Below the pieces are notes generated by a model. The model saw only the letters and a list, made by a program, of their open reading frames with translations. It made no database searches and was not told the DNA's origin. This document shows positions 1 through 7,589 of a stretch of DNA of 11,359 nt, piece by piece (position 1 is the first letter of the stretch; every line of letters begins with the position of its first letter). The stretch lies in NCBI GenBank assembly GCA_938018155.1, contig CALIIG010000101.1, forward strand, positions 1 through 11,359. The letters are read 5' to 3'. The position numbers and the translations under genes were made by a program. This DNA is from an uncultured Prevotella sp. GTDB taxonomy: Bacteria > Bacteroidota > Bacteroidia > Bacteroidales > Bacteroidaceae.

Positions 1-89
1 ACGCCTGGTATATATATTTTTATTAGCTTTTAAGATGCTATTTAAGGCGTATAATTAATGAAAGAATAAAAGAAAAACTAAGAAAAATA

Positions 90-1868
90 ATGAAGAAGAA
101 AATCCAATTCAGTCTTGTTTATCGTGATATGTGGCAGAGTTCAGGGAAATTCCAGCCCCGAAAGGATCAGCTTGCCCGTATAGCTCCTGTATTTGTAAGG
201 ATGGGATGTTTCGCGCGTGTAGAAACCAACGGTGGTGCTTTTGAGCAGGTTCAACTCCTCGCAGGGGAGAATCCTAACGAAGCTGTAAGGGCTTTTACCG
301 CACCTTTACATCAGGCAGGTATTAAAACTCACATGTTAGACCGCGGCTTGAACGCCCTTCGAATGTATCCTGTACCCGATGATGTGCGTGCCATGATGTA
401 CCGGGTTAAACATGCACAGGGCACTGACATCACACGTATATTTGACGGTTTGAACGACATTAGGAACATAGCTCCGGCCATTAAGTGGGCAAAGGAAGGC
501 GGAATGACTCCTCAGGCTGCATTGTGTATTACAACGTCGCCGATTCATACGCTCGATTACTACGAAAAATTAGCCGATGAAGAGATTGCTGCAGGTGCAG
601 AAGAAATTTGCCTGAAGGATATGGCCGGTATCGGTCAACCTGCTTTTCTGGGTCAACTTACCAAGCGAATCAAAACCAAGCATCCTGATATTATTATTGA
701 ATACCATGGCCATTCCGGCCCTGGTCTTTCGATGGCATCTATCCTTGAGGTTTGTGAGAACGGAGCAGATGTCATAGATACTGCCATCGAACCATTGTCG
801 TGGGGTAAGGTTCATCCCGATGTTATTTCGGTTCAAAGCATGTTAAAGCATGCCGGATTTGAAGTACCGGAGGTGAATATGGACGCTTATATGGAGGCTC
901 GTGCCATGACTCAGGAGTTCATTGACGAGTGGTTGGGCTGCTTTATCAATCCCGCCAACAAACTTATGTCCTCTTTATTGCTTACCTGTGGCCTGCCCGG
1001 AGGTATGATGGGCTCCATGATGGCTGACCTTGGAGGTATGCGAACCACCATTAATAACTTGCGCAAGAAGAAAGGAGAACCCGAGCTTTCAATGGACGAT
1101 TTGTTGATAAAGCTCTTCAATGAGGTTGCCTACGTGTGGCCACGTGTAGGTTATCCACCACTTGTTACGCCGTTCTCACAGTACACCAAGAACATAGCTC
1201 TGATGAATTTACTTACCATGGAGCAGGGTAAAGGCCGCTTTGTGATGATGGATGACAACATGTGGGGTATGATTTTGGGTAAGAGTGGTCGCGTCCCAGG
1301 CCCAATAGCCCCTGAACTTATTGAGCTTGCCGAGAAACAAGGGCGTCAGTTTACCGATGTCGATCCGCATACACAGCTTAAGCCTGCATTGGACGATTTC
1401 CGCAAGGAAATGGATGAAAACGGATGGGATTACGGTCAGGACGATGAAGAATTGTTCGAACTTGCCATGCACCCTGAACAGTATCGCAACTATCGTAGCG
1501 GTCAGGCGAAGAAGAATTTCCTGGCTGATTTGCAGAAGGCTAAGGATGCAAAGCTCGGTGCTAAGGTCTCTGTTGAGGAGGCAACAGCCTTTAAACACGC
1601 TCAGGCTGACGCTGTTGTAGCTCCTGTCAAGGGCCAGATATTCTGGGAATTTCAGGGTGATGGTGAGACGGCACCAGCCGTTGAACCTTACATTGGTAAA
1701 GAATACAAGGAAGGAGAAGCCTTCTGTTGGATTCAGTCGCCATGGGGAGAGTTCGTAGAAGTAAAGGCCGACCTGGGTGGAAAACTCGTTGAAATTAACG
1801 CCCATCAGGGAGGAAAGGTCCAGAAAGGCAGTGTTATCGCTTATATTCAAAGGGAGCATCAGAACTGA
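90..1868 (+). CDS. oadA: Oxaloacetate decarboxylase alpha subunit / pyruvate carboxylase subunit B-type carboxyltransferase
   Basis: The 592-residue protein matches the carboxyltransferase fold shared by OadA and pyruvate carboxylase B, which moves CO2 between oxaloacetate or pyruvate and carrier-bound biotin. Visible active-site elements are YRDMWQS with metal-ligand Asp13, the FDGLND segment near 118-123, catalytic Lys176 in ICLKDMAG, and the metal-binding pair His206/His208 in YHGHSG. A conserved carboxylase domain occupies roughly 270-470. Residues about 512-588 have the shape of a biotinyl/lipoyl domain (APVKGQI near the start, GGKVQKGSVIAYI at the end). The hairpin that should carry EAMKM reads IQSPWGEFVEV (549-554 core), so the biotin lysine is absent. 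The ATG at 90 follows an AT-rich leader and gives the expected N-terminus. A terminator follows directly. The catalytic family is secure; whether it decarboxylates oxaloacetate or carboxylates pyruvate, and with which partners, cannot be told from this window. Confidence 0.
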   Translation: MKKKIQFSLVYRDMWQSSGKFQPRKDQLARIAPVFVRMGCFARVETNGGAFEQVQLLAGENPNEAVRAFTAPLHQAGIKTHMLDRGLNALRMYPVPDDVRAMMYRVKHAQGTDITRIFDGLNDIRNIAPAIKWAKEGGMTPQAALCITTSPIHTLDYYEKLADEEIAAGAEEICLKDMAGIGQPAFLGQLTKRIKTKHPDIIIEYHGHSGPGLSMASILEVCENGADVIDTAIEPLSWGKVHPDVISVQSMLKHAGFEVPEVNMDAYMEARAMTQEFIDEWLGCFINPANKLMSSLLLTCGLPGGMMGSMMADLGGMRTTINNLRKKKGEPELSMDDLLIKLFNEVAYVWPRVGYPPLVTPFSQYTKNIALMNLLTMEQGKGRFVMMDDNMWGMILGKSGRVPGPIAPELIELAEKQGRQFTDVDPHTQLKPALDDFRKEMDENGWDYGQDDEELFELAMHPEQYRNYRSGQAKKNFLADLQKAKDAKLGAKVSVEEATAFKHAQADAVVAPVKGQIFWEFQGDGETAPAVEPYIGKEYKEGEAFCWIQSPWGEFVEVKADLGGKLVEINAHQGGKVQKGSVIAYIQREHQN

Positions 1869-1893
1869 TAGCTGCCCATAATACTCTGAAATA

Positions 1894-1946
1894 ACGGCTC
1901 ATTCTTGCTGCACTTTGTGCGGTAGAGGGTGAGCCGTACGTTTTTT
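1894..1946 (+). terminator. Intrinsic terminator after the carboxyltransferase gene
   Basis: ACGGCTCA (1894-1901) pairs perfectly with TGAGCCGT (1930-1937). The stem continues inward through G-U and Watson-Crick pairs to a second hairpin, GCAC-TTT-GTGC (1910-1920). Three bases after the outer stem comes a run of six T (1941-1946). This is a textbook rho-independent terminator, 25 bases after the stop codon. Confidence 0.
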
Positions 1947-1947
1947 C

Positions 1948-2487
1948 GTGAAAGAATCTGCAGCATATTTTACAGCAATTAGAAGCCAACTCGTGGGCAG
2001 GATACATGATGAAGATGTCCGCCGGATTGTTGTTTGTATGGCAAATAATGATGATGATGCTGTCATAAAAGCATTGTACGGGCTGCTCTCTGATACTGAT
2101 CAGCATGTGGCTAACAATGCAGCTTGGGTACTTAGTCGTTCAGATAGTAAGCGTGTAAGGTTTCTCCAGCGTTACCAGAACCGGCTTATTGACCTGTTGA
2201 TGGAGACAAAGGACGAAACCTTTCGGCGCGTATTGTTTACAATTTTGCGTCGACAGGTGTTTGATAGCCGCAGGCTTCGCACAGACTTTCTTGACTTCTG
2301 CCTGACGGTAAGCCCGAGCCAGCCTGTAGGCATCAGAGCCCATGCCATTTATGTGTCTTACCACCTGTGTAAGGCTTATCCCGAACTGCTTGAAGAGCTG
2401 GAACTGACACTTCAAATGTTGGAAAGTGAGGCCCTTACCCCCGGATTGCTCCATGCCCGAAATGCTGTAATGTCTGCAATAAGGTAA
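1948..2487 (+). CDS. HEAT-repeat-like conserved protein of unknown function
   Basis: A 179-residue all-helical protein without signal peptide or membrane segment. The pairs of amphipathic helices and the HVANNAAWVLSR stretch (about residues 52-63) resemble HEAT/ARM repeats. A later stretch, LRTDFLDFCL then PVGIRAHAIYV, resembles a conserved Bacteroidetes family known to me only as a HEAT-repeat hypothetical protein. Such proteins usually act as binding scaffolds; no partner or substrate is evident. The only in-frame start covering the conserved N-terminus is GTG at 1948, one base after the T-run of the upstream terminator. Other possible starts are GTG at 1993 or ATG at 2038. It is 19 bases upstream of the HD-domain gene, so the two are probably co-transcribed. 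The reading frame is convincing; start and function are uncertain. Confidence 0.
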   Translation: MKESAAYFTAIRSQLVGRIHDEDVRRIVVCMANNDDDAVIKALYGLLSDTDQHVANNAAWVLSRSDSKRVRFLQRYQNRLIDLLMETKDETFRRVLFTILRRQVFDSRRLRTDFLDFCLTVSPSQPVGIRAHAIYVSYHLCKAYPELLEELELTLQMLESEALTPGLLHARNAVMSAIR

Positions 2488-2506
2488 AAAAGAAAAATAA
2501 GATAGT

Positions 2507-3043
2507 ATGAATTACCAGGCTATTATCGACCAGTATTATCCCGAAGATACGGCTCTTCGACATATTTTGATGATACACAGCCGAGCCGTTATGGAGCGCG
2601 CGCTGGCTATTTGCGACTGCCATCCTGAGCTGAATATTGACCGTAGTTTCGTTGTTGAGGCTGCCATGCTTCACGATATAGGCATTTGCCGTTGCCATGC
2701 TCCGGGTATATTGTGCTATGGCATTGAGCCATACATCTGCCATGGACGTATAGGAGCCGAACTGTTAAGGCAAGCAGGATTTCCCCGCCATGCAAGAGTT
2801 TGTGAACGGCATACGGGTGCAGGCCTTACGAAAACAGAAATAATTCAACAAAATTTGCCTCTTCCACACGAAGATTTTCTGCCTGAAACCTTAGAAGAAA
2901 AGCTGATTTGCTATGCCGATAAGTTTTATAGCAAGTCGAATATATGCCATGAAAAAACACTGGAACAAGCCGAACGCAGTCTGGCTAAGTTCGGAGAGGA
3001 AGGTGTAGAACGCTTTCGTGAATGGGCCCGTATGTTCGAGTGA
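2507..3043 (+). CDS. HDIG-type HD-domain phosphohydrolase, uncharacterised
   Basis: A 178-residue soluble protein of the small HDIG family (HD metal-dependent phosphohydrolases). The expected metal ligands are visible: His24 in MIHSRAV, His56-Asp57 in LHDIG, His79 in CHGRIGA, His102 in ERHTGAGL and Asp138 in YADKFYSK. The ERHTGAGLT motif and the total length fit the single-domain HDIG group rather than GGDEF-linked or RelA-like enzymes. The family hydrolyses phosphate mono- or diesters, often nucleotides, but this subgroup has no assigned substrate that I know. The ATG at 2507 sits in the AT-rich leader common in this genome. Nineteen bases separate it from the HEAT-like gene, suggesting one operon. 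All HD ligands are present, so it should be catalytically competent. The family is secure, the substrate unknown. Confidence 0.
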   Translation: MNYQAIIDQYYPEDTALRHILMIHSRAVMERALAICDCHPELNIDRSFVVEAAMLHDIGICRCHAPGILCYGIEPYICHGRIGAELLRQAGFPRHARVCERHTGAGLTKTEIIQQNLPLPHEDFLPETLEEKLICYADKFYSKSNICHEKTLEQAERSLAKFGEEGVERFREWARMFE

Positions 3044-3089
3044 CTACGTTAAAATAACGAAATCATCTATATATTTTTTATATATTCTG

Positions 3090-3097
3090 TAATTTTG
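3090..3097 (+). promoter_or_regulatory. Bacteroidetes -7 promoter box for lptD
   Basis: TAATTTTG fits the Bacteroidetes consensus TAnnTTTG exactly and ends 7 bases before the lptD ATG. Transcription would start at about 3103-3105, giving an almost leaderless mRNA. No clear TTTG -33 box is visible at the expected 19-21 base spacing. Just upstream lie two AT-rich dyads, CGTTA-AAA-TAACG (3047-3059) and TATATA-T5-TATATA (3068-3084), which could be a weak terminator for the HD gene or operator sites. Confidence 0.
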
Positions 3098-3104
3098 CAG
3101 ACTA

Positions 3105-5939
3105 ATGAGGACAAGGTCTTTCATCATATTGCTTATTTGTGCCGTAGTGTTTGCCTGGGCTGACAGTCGTGCGCCGCAGTTCAAAAAGCGGTTCGGGGAT
3201 GCTGTTAAGGATACCGTGGTACGGAAAGACTCTGCTAATCATTTTCCTTTTAAAGGCGAATCGGCTGCCGTTGATACTACAACAATGGACAGTCTGCAAC
3301 GTGCAATTTACCGTCATAACAAGGTAGTTGACGATTCTATTCACCTCGATTCTCTGAACCGTTCGAAGAAAAATGGCATTGATGCGCCCGTTAATTATGA
3401 GGCTCAAGACTCAATGGTGTATGACGCTCTGACGAAAACAGCCCATCTTTACGGGACTTCCGAAGTGAAATATGAGAATATGGACCTGAAGAGTGACCGA
3501 ATAAAGATGAGCCTCGACAGCAGTCTGGTTCATGCAACAGGCACTCCTGACTCTGCATCAAAAGGAGGAATCAAAGGGCGTCCCGTCTTTACAATGGGTA
3601 GTGATACCTATGATACCGATACCATAGCATTTAATTTCAAAAGCAAGAAAGGCATTGTACACAATGCTTATACCAAGCAGCAGGATGGCTTTCTGACGAG
3701 CGGAATATCGAAACGCGAAGAAAACGGGGATGTTTATTTGGCTCACGGCCGATATACAACGTGTGATAAGGAACATCCCGACTTTTATATTTCTCTCTCC
3801 CGGGCCAAGGTTCGTCCCGGGAAGGATGTTGTTTTCGGCCCGGCTTACCTTGTTGTGGCCGATGTTCCCGTACCACTTGCTATTCCCTATGGCTTCTTTC
3901 CGTTTACCAAAAGTTATTCAAGCGGCTTCATTATGCCCACTTATGGCGATGAAAGTGCGCGCGGATTCTATCTTCGTGACGGTGGTTACTACTTTGCCAT
4001 CAACGATAAATGGGATTTAAAACTGTTGGGAGAGGTTTACACTAAAGGCTCATGGGGGCTCTCTGCAGCCAGCAATTATCGCAAGCGTTACCGATACAGC
4101 GGTTCTTTCTACTTCAGTTATCAGGATACAAAAACGGGTGATAAGGGAATGCCTGACTTCTCAGAGCAGCGCAGTTTCAAGCTACAGTGGAGTCATCGGC
4201 AGGATACTAAAGCCAATCCCTTTAGCTCATTGTCGGCAAGTGTCAACTTTGCGACGTCGAGTTATGAGCAAAATAACCTGACGAGTATGTACAATCCTAT
4301 TACCCGTTCGCAAACAACGCGTACCTCTTCCATAAGTTGGAGCACGTCGTTTTCGAGCATAGGCTTGTCGCTTAGTTCCACAGCGAACCTGAATCAGAAT
4401 ATGCAAGATTCGACCATTGCGCTGTCATTGCCCGATCTTAACATCAGTTTGAGCCGCTTTTATCCTTTCCGTCGCAAGAAGGCGGTGGGCAAAGAGCGGT
4501 GGTACGAGAAGATAGCCGTAAGCTATACCGGTCAGTTAAGCAATTCGATAACGACAAAGGAAGACCGTATTTTCCACTCGGACCTCATACGCGACTGGCG
4601 AAATGGTATGCAGCATAGCATACCCGTTACGGCCAGTTTCACGCTTTTCGATTATATAAATGTCAGTCCTTCGTTTAACTTTACCGACCGAATGTACACC
4701 AATAAAATCATGCGGTCGTGGGATGTAGCTCATCAACGCGAGGTGGGCGATACCATTTATGGTTTCAATAATGTTTATAACTGGAACGTTTCATTATCTG
4801 CCAACACGAAGATTTACGGCATGTGGATACCCAACCGCAAGCTGTTTGGCGACAAAATACAGGCTATTCGCCATGTGCTGACGCCTTCAGTGACCTTCAG
4901 TTATGCCCCCGACTTTGGCTCTCGTCGTTATGGTTATTACGACTCATACCTGAAAACCGATGCCTATGGCAACGTATCGTATGTTGAATACTCGCCCTAT
5001 CAGTCGTCATTATACGGCGCACCAGGCAAAGGGCGCACCGGAAACGTTTCGTTTTCATTGGGTAATAACCTTGAAATGAAGGTGAAAAGCGATGACGATT
5101 CTACGGGTTATAAAAAAATAAGTTTGATTGACAGGCTCGACCTTACCATGTCATACAACATGGCTGCAAAGGTTCATCCGCTGAGCGATTTGGGCGTAAA
5201 CCTCAGCCTTAAGTGGTGGAAGAACTATACATTTAACTTGAATGCCGTATTCGCTTCGTATGCATACGACCTCGATGCCAGCGGTATGCCTTACGTAGGC
5301 AACCGTACACTGTGGGGAATGGGCAAGTTCGGGCGTTTCCAGGGCATGTCACAGAACATCAATTACACGCTTACTCCTGAAAAGTTAAAGAAACTTTTTG
5401 GCGGTGGCGGCGATGACAAGAGCAGTAAAAAGCAAAAGGACGACGAAGGCGTTGATACAGACATAGAGAGCAATGTCGACGACGACATGATAGAAGGCCA
5501 GCGTGGAGCACGCAAGAAAAGCGGTGGAGGCAAGGCCGAAACCGATGAGGATGGTTACATGAAGTTTTCGATGCCGTGGTCGCTTACTTTCGGTTATGGT
5601 ATTACAATGCGTGAGAATACCGATGTAAAGAAGTTTAATTACCGCACGATGCGCTACCCATACATGTTCTCGCAAACGCTGAATGTAACAGGTAACGTGC
5701 GCATAAGCGACGGTTGGAACATCAGTTTCTCGTCGGGTTACGACTTTGATGCCCACAAGCTCTCAATGACAACGGCCTCGCTGCAGCGCGATCTTCACTG
5801 CTTTAATATGAGTTGTTCGGTAGTTCTGGCACCGTATGCCAGCTACAATTTCACCTTCCGGGCCAATGCTTCAACGCTTACCGACGCTCTGAAATATGAC
5901 AAACGCAGCGGCTATTCCAATGCCGTGCAATGGTATTGA
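3105..5939 (+). CDS. lptD: LPS-assembly outer-membrane protein LptD (Bacteroidetes type)
   Basis: This 944-residue protein is the outer-membrane component that inserts lipopolysaccharide into the outer leaflet. A signal peptide spans residues 1-19, with likely cleavage after AWA. Residues about 95-250 form the periplasmic OstA/LptA-like beta-jellyroll that receives LPS. The hallmark LptD junction follows: VPVPLAIPYGFFPF, then SGFIMPTYGD and GYYFAINDKWDL (about 255-305). The remaining 600 or so residues alternate as expected for a large beta-barrel and end in Trp-Tyr, an aromatic C-terminus suited to BAM recognition. Residues about 763-822 form a charged Gly/Asp/Lys-rich insert, probably a loop. 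Cys220 and Cys899/Cys904 are candidate disulfide partners, by analogy with the disulfide-matured enterobacterial LptD. The start is set by the signal peptide. The length is normal for the group and the gene looks intact. It has its own promoter and stands apart from other LPS genes here. Confidence 0.
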   Translation: MRTRSFIILLICAVVFAWADSRAPQFKKRFGDAVKDTVVRKDSANHFPFKGESAAVDTTTMDSLQRAIYRHNKVVDDSIHLDSLNRSKKNGIDAPVNYEAQDSMVYDALTKTAHLYGTSEVKYENMDLKSDRIKMSLDSSLVHATGTPDSASKGGIKGRPVFTMGSDTYDTDTIAFNFKSKKGIVHNAYTKQQDGFLTSGISKREENGDVYLAHGRYTTCDKEHPDFYISLSRAKVRPGKDVVFGPAYLVVADVPVPLAIPYGFFPFTKSYSSGFIMPTYGDESARGFYLRDGGYYFAINDKWDLKLLGEVYTKGSWGLSAASNYRKRYRYSGSFYFSYQDTKTGDKGMPDFSEQRSFKLQWSHRQDTKANPFSSLSASVNFATSSYEQNNLTSMYNPITRSQTTRTSSISWSTSFSSIGLSLSSTANLNQNMQDSTIALSLPDLNISLSRFYPFRRKKAVGKERWYEKIAVSYTGQLSNSITTKEDRIFHSDLIRDWRNGMQHSIPVTASFTLFDYINVSPSFNFTDRMYTNKIMRSWDVAHQREVGDTIYGFNNVYNWNVSLSANTKIYGMWIPNRKLFGDKIQAIRHVLTPSVTFSYAPDFGSRRYGYYDSYLKTDAYGNVSYVEYSPYQSSLYGAPGKGRTGNVSFSLGNNLEMKVKSDDDSTGYKKISLIDRLDLTMSYNMAAKVHPLSDLGVNLSLKWWKNYTFNLNAVFASYAYDLDASGMPYVGNRTLWGMGKFGRFQGMSQNINYTLTPEKLKKLFGGGGDDKSSKKQKDDEGVDTDIESNVDDDMIEGQRGARKKSGGGKAETDEDGYMKFSMPWSLTFGYGITMRENTDVKKFNYRTMRYPYMFSQTLNVTGNVRISDGWNISFSSGYDFDAHKLSMTTASLQRDLHCFNMSCSVVLAPYASYNFTFRANASTLTDALKYDKRSGYSNAVQWY

Positions 5940-5984
5940 TGCCATCTGCCTCCAACCATTCAAACTATAAACAGATACAGATAC

Positions 5985-6040
5985 AACGACGCCCCGAATC
6001 AATATCATCGGTTCAGGGCATTGTCGTTTATATTATTTTC
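5985..6040 (+). terminator. Probable terminator after lptD
   Basis: AACGAC-GCCC (5985-5994) pairs with GGGC (6016-6019) and GTCGTT (6023-6028) across a three-base bulge. The stem extends through GAA (5996-5998) with TTC (6012-6014). A T-rich stretch, TTTATATTATTTT, follows. The bulge makes it weaker than the other terminators in the window. It lies between convergent genes and is the only good hairpin there, so it most likely ends lptD transcription. Confidence 0.
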
Positions 6041-6085
6041 CGGCTTTTATCTGTAAAAACAGTATATGTTATGATTGGCAGCTGT

Positions 6086-6766
6086 CTATGCCACACAGCT
6101 GTCATCAGGGGTCTTCGCTACGGGCTTAAAGCTCAAACGTAAGAAAAGCAGAAATAACAGGTTGAGAAGCGTACTGATATACGCCATGACCTGCAGGGAA
6201 AGCTCATTGAAGAACAGGCCGAATTCTCCCAGAAGTATTCCTGCCACAAAGCTTACGATGTAAATAATACCTGCTATACGCAGCCGACCGCCACCCTTGA
6301 AAACCAGAAAAACGGAAAGCACCAGAATGGCAAAATTCGCAAAGAAGCGCACCCCCATGGCTGTAGAGATTATTGATAGCGACATGCGGTTGTAGAGATT
6401 AGGCTCTCCTCCCAACATAATGGCGATGAGGGCGTTGACAATACAGCCCGCGACAAGTGCCCCGATGGCCGCTGCACATACCCACTGTGCCCATGAATTG
6501 CGCCGCCTCAGCTGCATGCGCACGGCATTATAAAGCACGGCAGTCAGTGCCAGATAGGCGATAGACATCAGTTCTGTGAAAACAGGGTTCCTCATTACAG
6601 GTGCAAACAGCATCACAAGAACGTTGCCTCCGTGATCACTTAAAAACGGCAGGAAAACCTGATAATAAAGCGAAAGTATCACAGTACCTGCAAAAGCGAT
6701 GTTCACTATCTTTATTTCTTTCTTGTCAGCCTCGAAGAAAGAAACAGGCCTTTTGTTTGTTTCCAT
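6086..6766 (-). CDS. Six-helix integral membrane protein of unknown function
   Basis: A 226-residue hydrophobic protein that I cannot assign to a named family. Six membrane segments are visible at about residues 19-42, 62-83, 95-118, 138-156, 162-186 and 192-211. They are joined by short loops, with basic residues (RMQLRRR, 83-89) after the second helix. There is no cleavable signal peptide, no cofactor motif and no transporter signature. The ATG at 6766 lies about 22 bases downstream of a likely transcription start set by an exact TAnnTTTG box on this strand. The gene is convergent with lptD and divergent from the membrane protein at 6879. The stop codon lies in the loop of a small CAGCTGT/ACAGCTG inverted repeat (6079-6101), which lacks a T-run. 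The reading frame looks real from its length, hydrophobic periodicity and promoter; the function is unknown. Confidence 0.
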   Translation of the reverse strand: METNKRPVSFFEADKKEIKIVNIAFAGTVILSLYYQVFLPFLSDHGGNVLVMLFAPVMRNPVFTELMSIAYLALTAVLYNAVRMQLRRRNSWAQWVCAAAIGALVAGCIVNALIAIMLGGEPNLYNRMSLSIISTAMGVRFFANFAILVLSVFLVFKGGGRLRIAGIIYIVSFVAGILLGEFGLFFNELSLQVMAYISTLLNLLFLLFLRLSFKPVAKTPDDSCVA

Positions 6767-6794
6767 TGAATTTTACGTGATAAAAGTTCACGGA

Positions 6795-6802
6795 CAAAGG
6801 TA
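6795..6802 (-). promoter_or_regulatory. Bacteroidetes -7 promoter box for the six-helix membrane protein
   Basis: Read on the minus strand the sequence is TACCTTTG, an exact TAnnTTTG match. It would start transcription near 6788, about 22 bases before the ATG at 6766. The -33 region falls inside the 6807-6831 dyad, where only a weak TTTAG is seen. Confidence 0.
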
Positions 6803-6806
6803 ATAT

Positions 6807-6831
6807 TTTTAGCCTTTATGAGGCTCTAAAA
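6807..6831. promoter_or_regulatory. Dyad symmetry between divergent promoters, possible operator
   Basis: TTTTAGCCT (6807-6815) is mirrored by AGGCT-c-TAAAA (6821-6831) around a 5-base centre, with one unpaired C at 6826. The inner AGCCT/AGGCT arms are perfect. It lies between the two opposing -7 boxes and overlaps the -33 region of the leftward promoter, a position suited to a repressor or activator site. No protein is known to bind it; this is inference from position and symmetry. Confidence 0.
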
Positions 6832-6855
6832 CGTGAAAAGTTTTGGTAAAAAGGG

Positions 6856-6863
6856 TATATTTG
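6856..6863 (+). promoter_or_regulatory. Bacteroidetes -7 promoter box for the 6879 gene
   Basis: TATATTTG fits TAnnTTTG exactly, 15 bases before the ATG at 6879. It overlaps the upstream in-frame TTG at 6843, which argues that translation starts at 6879. No good TTTG -33 box is seen at standard spacing. Confidence 0.
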
Positions 6864-6878
6864 CAACAAAAATGGGGC

Positions 6879-7589
6879 ATGAGTAAAAAGAAATCGAGGA
6901 ATAAAGTTTTCGCTAAGATTTTTGATAAAGGCTCATCATTGGTTATCATTGCGTTTGGAGCCCTGGGTATGTGGGCTGCGGTTCGCCACCATAAAGGTTT
7001 TTCTATTGATAATTTGGTTATATTTTGTTTCTCTGCTTACATTGTACTGATAGGGCAGGCCACGCTGTTACGCTGGCGAAAGCGGCCGTGGCTTATAGCC
7101 TTAATGGGCTTGTTGGTAGCACCGTTATTGTGGTTAACAGCTATGCGACTGCCGTTAGTTTCGGCCCGTTTTCCTTTTTTTATTGGCCTGATTAGTTGGA
7201 TAGCTTTATTTATTGATGTGTTGTGGTGTATGCTTTTGCTGCTGTGGTCGGCACGAAGAGCCCTGCATTTGTTCAGAGATATGAAATATAACGAGCGTTA
7301 TCTTTACACCGGGAGAGGCGACGGGCTTTGTTGGCGCGACATTACGGAGCTGACTTTGATGGACAGTATGCCTTTTATTATCATACGGTTGAGCAATACA
7401 CCAACTTATATAGAAGGTATAAATAACCCGCTTCGCCGTATGATGATGCGTATTGTATATAAGGTTACAGGAGCCTGTTTTGTGATAAATACTACCCGAT
7501 ATGATGGAACGCCAAAGCAATTATTGGCTAAACTTAACGATCTTTGGGAGAAACATCGAAGGTATAACGATTTTAATGTTGTTGTGTGA
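6879..7589 (+). CDS. Membrane protein resembling the STM3941 family
   Basis: A 236-residue protein. An upstream TTG at 6843 would add 12 residues but lies before and across the promoter box, so ATG 6879 is preferred. After a Lys-rich N-terminus there are four probable membrane segments (about residues 20-36, 43-64, 71-89 and 98-124). A soluble C-terminal domain follows. Its order of strands, YLYTGRGDGLCWRDITEL, then FIIIRLSNTPTYIE, then GACFVINT and a final helix, resembles the STM3941-like family of bacterial membrane proteins. Those proteins usually have only two helices, so the match is tentative. The role of the family is not known to me. The gene is divergent from the six-helix membrane protein and shares its control region. 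Its TGA stop codon is the first three bases of a direct repeat. Confidence 0.
   Translation: MSKKKSRNKVFAKIFDKGSSLVIIAFGALGMWAAVRHHKGFSIDNLVIFCFSAYIVLIGQATLLRWRKRPWLIALMGLLVAPLLWLTAMRLPLVSARFPFFIGLISWIALFIDVLWCMLLLLWSARRALHLFRDMKYNERYLYTGRGDGLCWRDITELTLMDSMPFIIIRLSNTPTYIEGINNPLRRMMMRIVYKVTGACFVINTTRYDGTPKQLLAKLNDLWEKHRRYNDFNVVV

Noticed and set aside
1..50. ACGCCT (1-6) and AGGCGT (45-50) inverted repeat upstream of the carboxyltransferase
   Set aside because: It is only 6 bp with a 38-base loop at the window edge. The upstream gene is not visible, so a terminator or operator cannot be supported.
1209..1859. 216-codon minus-strand frame opposite the carboxyltransferase gene
   Set aside because: The plus-strand frame has clear family motifs; this is an antisense shadow with no recognisable domain.
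6079..6101. CAGCTGT/ACAGCTG inverted repeat around the stop codon of the six-helix membrane protein, considered as a terminator
   Set aside because: It has no T-run on either strand, and CAGCTG is itself palindromic, so the symmetry is partly trivial.
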